Source: Flavobacterium sp.
Lineage (GTDB): Bacteria; Bacteroidota; Bacteroidia; Flavobacteriales; Flavobacteriaceae
Assembly: GCA_016714905.1 (NCBI GenBank)
Contig: JADKBW010000001.1
Location: 1 to 64,000 of the forward strand
Reading direction: 5' to 3'
Length of the DNA stretch: 64,000 nt
The notes beneath the pieces are model-generated. The model searched no databases. It was not told the origin of the DNA and was given only the letters and a program-made list of their open reading frames with translations. Below, piece after piece: positions 57,391-64,000 of this stretch. The translations under genes and the position numbers were made by a program. The stretch's first letter is position 1. Every line of letters begins with the position of its first letter.

Positions 57391-58359
57391 ATGAAAAATT
57401 TAATCACAAAAATCAGTTACTGCTTTGTTGCAGTATTTGGATTTACAGCTTTAACGATTGCTCAAGAGTCTTCTACAAGCGCTGGTTCGTTAGGGAGAAT
57501 TGCCATTGCACCTTTTATACCCGAACAAATTGAAGGCTTACCAGCTGGTGCCAACAACATGTTGAGTAATAAACTGCAACAAATTGTTACTGCAAACGGA
57601 ATGTCTGGAGAAAGAAATAATACAAGATTTATTATATCTCCTAATATTGATGTTGCAACAAAAGACATTCTAGCAACAGCGCCGCCAATGACTGCATTAA
57701 CCCTAAATGTGAACTTGTACATTGGAGACGGCATCGAAGGAAAGCAGTATGCTAGTCAAACACTTACTGTAAAAGGCGTCGGAATTAATGAAACTAAAGC
57801 ATATATGGATGCGATCAAAAACATCAAACCAAATGATGCAGGTATCCAAAGTTTTGTTGCAAAAGGTAAAACAAAGATTATTGATTATTTTAATGCTAGA
57901 TGCCCGCAAATAATTAACGAGGCTAATGCTTTAGCGGCACAATCCAACTTCGAAGCAGCTCTGGATAAATTAAATTCGATTCCAGAAGAGTGTATAGAAT
58001 GTTTCAACAAAGCACAAGCTGCTGCTGGACCGATGTTCAAAAAATATATAGAAAGAGAATGTAAGTTAAAAATGGCAGATGCTAATAGTAAGTGGAGTGC
58101 CAATCAATCTTGGGAAACTGCTAATGAAGTGGCAGGTATTTTGGGAACAATAGATCCAGAAGCATCATGCTATAAAGACGCAAAAGCACTTAATGACAGG
58201 ATTGGAAAACGTGTTATAGAGATAGACAAACGCGAATGGAATTTTAAGATGGAAACCGAAGTGAACTTGAAAAGAGATGCCATTAAGGCATGGAGAGATG
58301 TTGGAGTAGCTTACGGAAAAGGTCAGCCAAAAACGGTTATTTATAGAAGCATTTGGTAA
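57391..58359 (+). CDS. Unknown secreted CsgG-like protein with helical repeats
   Basis: The 322-residue protein has a signal peptide (ending LTIAQ). The N-terminal domain (about 30-165) reads RIAIAPFIPEQIEGLPAGA, NNMLSNKLQQIVTANG and FIISPNIDVATKDIL, which resembles the alpha/beta domain of CsgG/TolB-like proteins, so an outer-membrane association is possible. The rest is helical with pairs such as ANALAAQSNFEAALDKL, like TPR repeats, and has six or so cysteines (PEECIECF, ERECKL, EASCYKD). It closes the operon, followed by a strong terminator. Function unknown. Confidence 0.72.
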   Translation: MKNLITKISYCFVAVFGFTALTIAQESSTSAGSLGRIAIAPFIPEQIEGLPAGANNMLSNKLQQIVTANGMSGERNNTRFIISPNIDVATKDILATAPPMTALTLNVNLYIGDGIEGKQYASQTLTVKGVGINETKAYMDAIKNIKPNDAGIQSFVAKGKTKIIDYFNARCPQIINEANALAAQSNFEAALDKLNSIPEECIECFNKAQAAAGPMFKKYIERECKLKMADANSKWSANQSWETANEVAGILGTIDPEASCYKDAKALNDRIGKRVIEIDKREWNFKMETEVNLKRDAIKAWRDVGVAYGKGQPKTVIYRSIW

Positions 58360-58385
58360 TTACAAACTATTTTCAATACTATTTT

Positions 58386-58424
58386 AGACCTCAATTTCTT
58401 TGCGAATTGAGGTCTTATTTTTTT
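58386..58424 (+). terminator. Terminator after the secreted-protein operon
   Basis: AGACCTCAATT (58386-58396) and AATTGAGGTCT (58405-58415) form an eleven-pair stem with an eight-base loop, followed by TATTTTTTT. It ends the operon that starts at 53577 or 54157. Confidence 0.92.
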
Positions 58425-58432
58425 AAATTCAT

Positions 58433-58440
58433 TACATTTG
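58433..58440 (+). promoter_or_regulatory. -7 promoter box of the queuosine precursor transporter gene
   Basis: TACATTTG is a full match to TAnnTTTG and lies 25 bases before the ATG at 58466. The nearest TTG (58407-58409) is 23 bases upstream, too far for a normal -33 box, so only the -7 part is supported. Confidence 0.45.
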
Positions 58441-58465
58441 ATTTATTCCATACCATTCATTTTCT

Positions 58466-59109
58466 ATGTTTAAATCAAAGAAAGACACCGTATACGTAGT
58501 ACTTGCAGGTATTTTCATTACCAACGCCATAGTTGCTGAATTAATTGGCGGAAAACTCATCCACATTGGTGCTGCAGTGATGAGCATCGGAATTCTTCCG
58601 TGGCCCATTGTATTTATTACTACAGATCTAATCAATGAGTACTTTGGAGAAAAAGGAGTCAAAAAGCTTTCTCTGATTACTGCTGCCTTGATTGCTTATT
58701 GTTTTGTGTTGCTATACGTTGCTTTAAAAATCCCAGCTGTTCAGGGAGAGAATTTGATTACAGATAGCCAATTCACAGCAGTGTTTGGTCAAAGTATGTG
58801 GATTATTGTCGGCAGCATTACTGCATTTTTAGTTTCACAACTCATCGATGTCACGATTTTTCACTTTGTTAAAAGCAGAACGGGCAATAGGATGATTTGG
58901 TTGCGAAGCACTGGTTCAACGGTAATATCACAACTTTTTGATAGTTTCATTGTGCTTGGTATTGCCTTTTGGATGACAGGAAAATGACAACCGATGTTTT
59001 TATCGTGTCTGCTTTTACTGGGTATTTTGTGAAATTGATCATCGCTATTTTACTGACTCCGTTAATTTATCTTGGACATTACCTCATCGGAAAATATATT
59101 AACAGCTAA
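58466..59109 (+). CDS. Queuosine precursor transporter (YhhQ/QPTR family, frame-broken)
   Basis: This inner-membrane protein takes up 7-cyano- or 7-aminomethyl-7-deazaguanine for queuosine synthesis. It has about six membrane helices and the family pattern GGKLIHIGAAVMSIGILPWPIVFITTDLINEYFG, then LRSTGSTVISQLFDSFIV. One A is missing in GGAAAATG near 58992. Restoring it gives 645 bases, 214 residues, and joins FWMTGK to MTTDVFIVSAFTGYFVK and the last helix. It lies 5 bases before tag. Together with queG it shows that this organism uses queuosine. Confidence 0.9.
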
Positions 59110-59114
59110 TACAT

Positions 59115-59678
59115 ATGGACACAAAGATAAGATGTGCGTGGTGCGAAAAAGATGATTTATACCGAGATTACCACGATAACGAGTGGGGAAATCCAGTGTA
59201 TGATGATGCCACGTTATTTGAATTCTTAGTCTTAGAAACTTTCCAAGCTGGTCTAAGTTGGTATACCATTTTGCGTAAAAGAGAAAACTTCCGCAGTGCA
59301 TTTGACCAATTCGATTATCAAAAAGTAGCACAATATGACGAAGACAAAGTGCAACAATTGTTACTCGACGCCGGAATTATTCGGAATCAACTAAAAATCC
59401 GAGGAACCATTTCTAATGCTATTGCTTTTATGAAAGTACAAGAAGAATTTGGAAGTTTCTCTAAGTACATTTGGGCTTTTGTCGACCACAAGCCCATCGT
59501 AAATCAACTCAAATCTTTGAGGGACATTCAAGCTACTACTTCCATTTCAGATTCAATTAGCAAAGATCTTAAGAAAAGAGGCTTTAAATTTGTTGGCTCC
59601 ACAGTCGTCTACGCGCATATGCAAGCCACCGGAATGGTCAATGATCACGTAGCTGACTGCTGGAAAAGAAATCAATAA
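59115..59678 (+). CDS. tag: DNA-3-methyladenine glycosylase I
   Basis: The 187-residue protein removes 3-methyladenine from DNA as a first step of base excision repair. It starts RCAWCEKDDLYRDYHDNEWGNP, with zinc-binding cysteines, and ends ATGMVNDHVADCW, with the His and Cys that complete the zinc site. The HhH region lies at VQQLLLDAGIIRNQLKIRGTI. Length is normal. It follows the transporter gene by 5 bases and ends one base before the convergent ald stop. Confidence 0.96.
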   Translation: MDTKIRCAWCEKDDLYRDYHDNEWGNPVYDDATLFEFLVLETFQAGLSWYTILRKRENFRSAFDQFDYQKVAQYDEDKVQQLLLDAGIIRNQLKIRGTISNAIAFMKVQEEFGSFSKYIWAFVDHKPIVNQLKSLRDIQATTSISDSISKDLKKRGFKFVGSTVVYAHMQATGMVNDHVADCWKRNQ

Positions 59679-59679
59679 C

Positions 59680-60753
59680 TTAGACTGCAATTCCGTTATA
59701 GACGACTACTCCTTTGACAATATTCAACCCTTTGTAAAGATCCTTGTTCATATCCGTTGCTTTTTCCCATCCTAAATTAGCCAATTTCAAGACATACGGC
59801 AAAGTGACGTTCGTTAAAGCTAAAGTAGAAGTATACGGAACAGCTCCAGGCATATTGGTCACGCAATAATGCACTACATCATCAATAATATAGGTAGGAT
59901 TTTCATGAGTCGTGGGTTTTGTGGTTTCAAAACAACCCCCTTGATCAACGGCAACATCCACCATTACCGTTCCAGGGTGCATTAATTTCAACATATCTTT
60001 GGTAATCAACTTCGGTGCTTTCCCGCCTGTTACAAGTACCGCACCTACAATCAAATCATGATCTTTGATGTGACGGCGGATATTGTACTCACTCGAAAAT
60101 TCAGTCACAACATGACTTGGCATGACATCATTTACATATCGAAGTCGCTTCATATTAATATCTAAAATCGTCACATGGGCACCGAGACCAGCAGCCATTT
60201 TCGCAGCTTGTATTCCGACTACTCCAGCACCTAAAACCAGAACACGTCCCGGAGGAACACCTGGCACACCACCGAGCAATATGCCTCTTCCCTTGATCGG
60301 TTTTTCTAGATATTTGGCACCTTGTTGAATAGCCATTCTACCTGCGACCTCCGACATTGGAGTCAATAAGGGTAAAGTGCCATCTTCATCTTCGACGGTT
60401 TCGTATGCAATACAAATCGCCTTTGAAGCAATCATTGCTGCAGTTAGTTCTTTACTTGAGGCAAAATGGAAATAAGTGAATAGTATTTGATTAGGTCGAA
60501 TTAAAGCATATTCCTCAGCGATTGGCTCTTTGACCTTAACAATCATATCGCAATTCGCATAGATTTCTGCATTAGTCGAAAACAATTCCGCTCCCGCACT
60601 TTCATAATCTTCATCAGAAAAACCACTTCCAATGCCAGCGCCATTTTGTATATATACCGAGTGATAGTTTTTTACCAATTCAAAAACGCCTGCTGGAGTT
60701 AATCCAACTCTGCTTTCATTATTTTTAATTTCTTTAGGAACCCCTATTTTCAT
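59680..60753 (-). CDS. ald: Alanine dehydrogenase
   Basis: The 357-residue enzyme converts alanine to pyruvate and ammonia with NAD. It starts MKIGVPKEIKNNESRVGLTPAGV (position 60753), the usual family start; the upstream ATG at 60780 adds nine residues not found in the family. The NAD fold reads RVLVLGAGVVGIQAAKMAAG, and the catalytic region has YFHFASSKELT and VDQGGCFETTKPTTH. Pyridine nucleotide transhydrogenase alpha subunits are related but lack the single-gene layout. It lies downstream of aat in the same direction. Confidence 0.94.
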   Translation of the reverse strand: MKIGVPKEIKNNESRVGLTPAGVFELVKNYHSVYIQNGAGIGSGFSDEDYESAGAELFSTNAEIYANCDMIVKVKEPIAEEYALIRPNQILFTYFHFASSKELTAAMIASKAICIAYETVEDEDGTLPLLTPMSEVAGRMAIQQGAKYLEKPIKGRGILLGGVPGVPPGRVLVLGAGVVGIQAAKMAAGLGAHVTILDINMKRLRYVNDVMPSHVVTEFSSEYNIRRHIKDHDLIVGAVLVTGGKAPKLITKDMLKLMHPGTVMVDVAVDQGGCFETTKPTTHENPTYIIDDVVHYCVTNMPGAVPYTSTLALTNVTLPYVLKLANLGWEKATDMNKDLYKGLNIVKGVVVYNGIAV

Positions 60754-60830
60754 GATGTATAAGTTAATAATTTTATCCAAATATAATTATGAACAGCATA
60801 AAACAAGGGGTTGAATTTAAAAATTATGAA

Positions 60831-61472
60831 TTAAACGGTCATTTTTATGAGTTTGATAAAATCATCTCTGTTTATTTCACGACATCCTAAACTGGCTAGG
60901 TGTTCATTATAAACTTGACAATCCAACAACTGATATTGATTTGACTTTAAATGGTTCACTAATGAAACAAACGCCACTTTCGACGCATTAGAAACACTAG
61001 AAAACATACTTTCTCCGCAGAAGACATGTCCTAAATCAACACCGTACAAACCGCCCACCAAAGCTTCCTCTTGCCAAACTTCAATCGACATAGCGTGGCC
61101 CAGTTCGTGCAGTTTTTCGTATGCGCTAATCATTTGTTCGGAAATCCATGTGCCGTCTTGCCCCGGTCGAACGATCTTTTGACAATTTCTAATAACGGCA
61201 GAAAAATTTTGGTTAAAGGTCACTTTGAAAACATTTCGATTTAGTATGTTTCTCATGCTTTTTGAGACTTTAATTTCGTCTAAAAACAACACCATTCTCG
61301 GATTAGGTGACCACCAAATGATGGGCTCGTCAATGTTAAACCACGGAAAAATACCGCTCCGATATGCCAACAGCAATCGCTCTGGAGATAAGTCGCCACC
61401 GAATGCAAGTATTCCTTCTGTTGAAGCAGAATCAACTGGCGGGAAATACAACTCATTTGTTAAGCGATACAT
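60831..61472 (-). CDS. aat: Leucyl/phenylalanyl-tRNA-protein transferase
   Basis: Aat adds Leu or Phe to proteins starting with Lys or Arg, marking them for ClpS/ClpAP. The 213-residue protein has the family motifs GILAFGGDLSPERLLLAYR, IFPWFNIDEPIIWWSPNPRM, GQDGTWIS and VFCGESMFSSVSNASK. Length is normal. It precedes ald by 77 bases on the same strand. Confidence 0.95.
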   Translation of the reverse strand: MYRLTNELYFPPVDSASTEGILAFGGDLSPERLLLAYRSGIFPWFNIDEPIIWWSPNPRMVLFLDEIKVSKSMRNILNRNVFKVTFNQNFSAVIRNCQKIVRPGQDGTWISEQMISAYEKLHELGHAMSIEVWQEEALVGGLYGVDLGHVFCGESMFSSVSNASKVAFVSLVNHLKSNQYQLLDCQVYNEHLASLGCREINRDDFIKLIKMTV

Positions 61473-61505
61473 AATTGAATCGAATTAAGACAATGTACTA
61501 AACAA

Positions 61506-61541
61506 AAAATCAGAAACTAGCGCATACTAATCTCTGATTTT
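61506..61541 (-). terminator. Terminator of the flavin reductase-DUF3127 unit
   Basis: AAAATCAGA (61506-61514) pairs with TCTGATTTT (61533-61541) around an 18-base loop. On the minus strand a T-run follows (TTTTTTG). It lies 36 bases past the DUF3127 stop and before aat. Confidence 0.75.
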
Positions 61542-61576
61542 GATCTTTTCTTTCTTTGACTACCTACTCAATTACT

Positions 61577-61954
61577 TTAGAAGGGCAAGTCATCATGTTC
61601 TTCTTCGGTAAAACTTGTCGCAGGCTCAAATGCTTCTGCAGCTGGCATTGGTGGCGCAGAGGTAACTGGCGCTTCCGCTTGTAACTTAGCAATTCTCCAT
61701 CCTTGAATTGTATTAAAGTAAACCGTTTCTCCTTGTGGATTAACCCATTCTCTACCTCTCAAATTGATGTCAATTTTAACCGCATCTCCAACATTAAAAC
61801 TATTCAACAAATCACATTTATCTTGAACAAATTGCACCAATATGTGTTGTGGATATTGTTCGTCTGTAGTAACAACAACATCTCTTTTTTTGAATCCAGA
61901 TGACCCTACTTCTTTCGTAGTATCCACCATTTTAATTTTTCCTGTAACTTCCAT
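61577..61954 (-). CDS. DUF3127 protein with SSB-like acidic tail
   Basis: The 125-residue protein has the DUF3127 pattern: EVTGKIKMVDTTKEVGSSGF, KRDVVVTTDEQYPQHILVQF, GDAVKIDINLRGREWVNP and YFNTIQGWRI, a small OB-like beta domain. After residue 92 comes a flexible Ala/Pro tail that ends EEEHDDLPF. That tip resembles the C-terminal DDDIPF of single-stranded DNA-binding protein SSB, where it recruits repair and replication proteins. This suggests a single-stranded nucleic acid-binding role, but only as an inference. It lies 21 bases after the flavin reductase gene on the same strand. Confidence 0.87.
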   Translation of the reverse strand: MEVTGKIKMVDTTKEVGSSGFKKRDVVVTTDEQYPQHILVQFVQDKCDLLNSFNVGDAVKIDINLRGREWVNPQGETVYFNTIQGWRIAKLQAEAPVTSAPPMPAAEAFEPATSFTEEEHDDLPF

Positions 61955-61975
61955 CTTCTAAATTTTTAGTGTTTA

Positions 61976-62863
61976 TTATTCTTTTGAAACTGAATTAGCT
62001 AACAGTACTTTCCAAGCAGAAAGCACGTCGTTTTGGTTTAAATATTCTTTTGCTTTAAGATGAATTTTCATGTCGTCATCTGCGCTCAAAACACCTTTAA
62101 CAGCAAAATTCTTCTCAACAAATATAGCAACTTCTTGACTTGTAGGCAAGGCTTCAATATTGCCCAACATCCCAAGGTCATTCCCGTTAAAAACGTTGCT
62201 TTTCTTGATAAAATTTGGAATAGCATCAACTCCTATTCCTAGATTCGCTATAGGTTTTGGCACTTCAAACAGTCCTTGATTTGAGCGAGAATACCAATTA
62301 TTCCCCAACCTTGAGACCAAATCAATTTTAAATTGATCGATGGCGCCATTTTCGTCTAGTATTCTTTCGTCGATATGAATCTTGAGTACTTCACAGATAA
62401 CTAAATTTCCCGCACCGCCGCCTGTTCCTAGCGCAATAATTTGATTGACTTTACACTCAAATTGAACGGGAGATTCTTTGACGCGATAAGGTTTTACAAT
62501 ATCAGACGGGATTTGAGTCAACCCAGACTTTAGAAACTCGTTGACGCCATCTGCGTACTCTGTGCTTGATAATGAAGCTTGTTGAACTATATTAAAATTA
62601 ACCACATTAATAACAACTTCCTTTGTTGCCTCAGCATTGATTAGCGTATGTTTTATTGTGTTGTCTCTCACGCGTCTCGCTGGAGAAAAAATAAGTATTG
62701 GCGGATTAGAACTAAAAACATTGAAAAAACTAAACGGCGAAAGATTTGGTTTGCCGCTGGCGCTCATTGTACTAGCAAATGCGATAGGTCTGGGCGCCAC
62801 CGCACTTTGCAAATAACCTTGCAATTTAGCAGGAGAAAGATCTTTTGGTTCTAAGCTAATCAT
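61976..62863 (-). CDS. Flavin reductase-like protein
   Basis: The 295-residue protein has the flavin reductase-like FMN-binding split-barrel motifs: VAPRPIAFASTMSASGKPN, SPFSFFNVFSSNPPILIFS, RDNTIKHTL and NFNIVQQASLSS. A C-terminal part of about 100 residues (IANLGIGVDAIPNFIKKSN, then KAKEYLNQNDVLSAWKVL) is not in the basic domain. It probably binds FMN and could reduce it with NAD(P)H; the partner enzyme is unknown. It is first in a two-gene unit with the DUF3127 gene. Confidence 0.88.
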   Translation of the reverse strand: MISLEPKDLSPAKLQGYLQSAVAPRPIAFASTMSASGKPNLSPFSFFNVFSSNPPILIFSPARRVRDNTIKHTLINAEATKEVVINVVNFNIVQQASLSSTEYADGVNEFLKSGLTQIPSDIVKPYRVKESPVQFECKVNQIIALGTGGGAGNLVICEVLKIHIDERILDENGAIDQFKIDLVSRLGNNWYSRSNQGLFEVPKPIANLGIGVDAIPNFIKKSNVFNGNDLGMLGNIEALPTSQEVAIFVEKNFAVKGVLSADDDMKIHLKAKEYLNQNDVLSAWKVLLANSVSKE

Positions 62864-63170
62864 TTAAGTCAACGGTTTTGACAAAAATAGCAATTAGGAA
62901 TACGTGATACTGAATGCTGTTGATAAGATGACTGTTTGTTGAAAAGTATTCACCATATTCCGCTACATCGACTATCATAAAAACTAGATTTTTTTCCGTC
63001 ATTTTTTGGTATTTCACTTTATGTTGTGCCAAAAAACTTATCCACAATTTTCGCAACTACATCGATTTCGCTTCGGTTTTGCACAATACAACCCTGCATT
63101 TTAAGTAAAATTCTAAAAATATTTAAAATAAATTGTTAATTTCATAATTCTAACTTAACCCAATAGTACA
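62864..63170. other. Intergenic region before the amylase gene
   Basis: On the minus strand TATTTTTG (62889-62882) matches the -7 promoter box, 19 bases before the flavin reductase ATG. A single DnaA-box-like TTATCCACA lies at 63038-63046, without neighbours. The last 100 bases before the amylase are AT-rich. I see no RNA gene, and the minus-strand frame at 62856-63056 looks like chance. Confidence 0.5.
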
Positions 63171-64000
63171 ATGAAAACAAAATTAGCTTTAATAAAGGTT
63201 GCCTTTTTGGTTTTTATTTTTAGCACTCTCTTTTCTTCCAAAATGAGTGCTCAATCAGCTGCAAATGTCAATGATATTATGTTTCAGGCGTTTGGATGGG
63301 ATGTCCATACCCAATCTTCAGTATCTAGCGAAGGCGGTCTTTACAATTACTTGAAAAATCGCGCACCCAGCTATGCTGCTGCTGGCTTCAATGTTATATG
63401 GTTGCCGCCACCGAGTAAGTCCACTGGCGGCGTCGGTTATATTCCGACTGAACTCTTTAATTTTTCTCAAACCAGTTATGGCTCTGAAGCACAATTGCGA
63501 GCACTATTAACAACATTCAACACAAGTACACCAAGAATTCACCCAATGGCGGATATCGTAGTGAATCATCGTGGAGGAACTACAAACTGGACTGATTTTA
63601 CTAATCCAACATGGGATTGTAATTCTATTACAAGCAATGACGAAGCAAATTTCGGAACTATTAGTGGCGTTAGACCATGTGGAACTCCGGATACTGGTGA
63701 AGATTTTAATGGAGGTCGAGACTTAGATCACACGAACATACAAGTCCAAAACGGAGTAAGAGAATACTTAACGCGTCTCAAAGCGTTAGGATTCGACAGC
63801 TGGCGATGGGATGTGGCCAAAGGATTCTCAGCAAGTTACTTCGGTAATTATATCAATTCATCTGCGCCTTATGCCTCGGTTGGAGAATATTGGGATGGAA
63901 ATACCAACAATTTAAAATCTTGGATAAACGGTACTGGCAATCGATCTGCTGCCTTTGATTTTTCTTTATACTACAATGCATTGCAGCCTGCGATTAATAA
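63171..64000 (+). CDS. Secreted alpha-amylase (GH13), cut by the window end
   Basis: The first 276 residues are present, with no stop before the end of the window. A signal peptide (ending SKMSAQS) is followed by the GH13 barrel: GFNVIWLPPPSKSTGGVGY, region I DIVVNHR, region II FDSWRWDVAKGF with the catalytic Asp, and the third region VGEYWDG with the catalytic Glu. The pattern is closest to plant-like or liquefying alpha-amylases that cleave alpha-1,4 bonds in starch. The third catalytic Asp lies beyond the window, and any C-terminal sorting domain is also unseen. No regulator or SusC/SusD gene is next to it. Confidence 0.93.
   Translation, partial: MKTKLALIKVAFLVFIFSTLFSSKMSAQSAANVNDIMFQAFGWDVHTQSSVSSEGGLYNYLKNRAPSYAAAGFNVIWLPPPSKSTGGVGYIPTELFNFSQTSYGSEAQLRALLTTFNTSTPRIHPMADIVVNHRGGTTNWTDFTNPTWDCNSITSNDEANFGTISGVRPCGTPDTGEDFNGGRDLDHTNIQVQNGVREYLTRLKALGFDSWRWDVAKGFSASYFGNYINSSAPYASVGEYWDGNTNNLKSWINGTGNRSAAFDFSLYYNALQPAIN

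Noticed and set aside
63038..63046. Perfect DnaA box TTATCCACA, possible origin
   Set aside because: It stands alone, with no cluster of boxes, no AT-rich repeats and no dnaA or dnaN gene nearby.
62856..63056. Minus-strand frame of 66 codons
   Set aside because: No motif, unusual composition, and it overlaps the promoter region of the flavin reductase gene.
1..64000. CRISPR arrays, rRNA genes or prophage
   Set aside because: I saw no regularly spaced short repeats, no rRNA sequence and no phage structural or integrase genes in the window.

Overview
The window looks like a chromosomal segment of a Flavobacterium-like member of the Flavobacteriaceae (Bacteroidota). It is AT-rich. Promoters, where visible, follow the Bacteroidota pattern (TTG/TTTG, a spacer of about 16-20, then TAnnTTTG). 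Secreted proteins end in type IX secretion (T9SS) sorting domains. The respiratory genes form the Bacteroidota alternative complex III operon (actABCDEF-coxBA), and several families present (DUF2723, DUF3127, DUF5916, DUF6175) are typical of this phylum.

Layout. 1-5.9 kb is an accessory stretch: a broken serine beta-lactamase-like gene flanked by a 52-bp direct repeat, a small T9SS-sorted secreted protein, a GC-richer HTH regulator with a palindromic upstream region, a delta-60 repeat T9SS protein and an outer-membrane barrel. 5.9-7.9 kb has queG and ruvB. 8.0-19.5 kb is one minus-strand respiratory operon in which electrons pass from quinol through ActA-F to the CoxA/CoxB oxidase. 19.7-25.7 kb has a SPOR protein, rimP-nusA-infB with an attenuator-like leader, a tandem Usp protein and tRNA-Gln(UUG). 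26-37 kb has a TMEM260-like membrane glycosyltransferase (DUF2723), a polysaccharide deacetylase, a cysteine-less thioredoxin, a phosphoesterase, DNA polymerase I and a DUF5916 protein.

37.2-49.4 kb is the most striking region. Eleven plus-strand genes overlap, abut or sit within 4 bases of each other: a nucleotidyltransferase, three B12-binding-fold radical SAM proteins, four methyltransferases, a GT87-like membrane glycosyltransferase, a flippase and a lipoprotein with one CxxCH haem motif. They look like an uncharacterised pathway for making, modifying and exporting a surface glycan or lipid-linked product. A LacI regulator converges on its end. 50.6-53.4 kb is rplM-rpsI-rpsB-tsf, with hairpins in the leaders. 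53.6-58.4 kb holds an outer-membrane barrel and five tightly spaced secreted proteins, including a tandem paralog pair, a DUF6175 protein and a CsgG-like protein: a second candidate undescribed envelope system. The rest is housekeeping (queuosine precursor transporter, tag, ald, aat, a DUF3127 protein with an SSB-like tail, a flavin reductase), ending in an alpha-amylase cut by the window edge.

At least a dozen genes are broken by one-base length changes in A or T homopolymers, including essential respiratory genes. The repaired lengths come out as whole codons, so I treat these as probable sequencing or assembly errors and annotate each as one gene. The exception is the beta-lactamase-like gene at the left end, which has so many breaks that it may be a true pseudogene.
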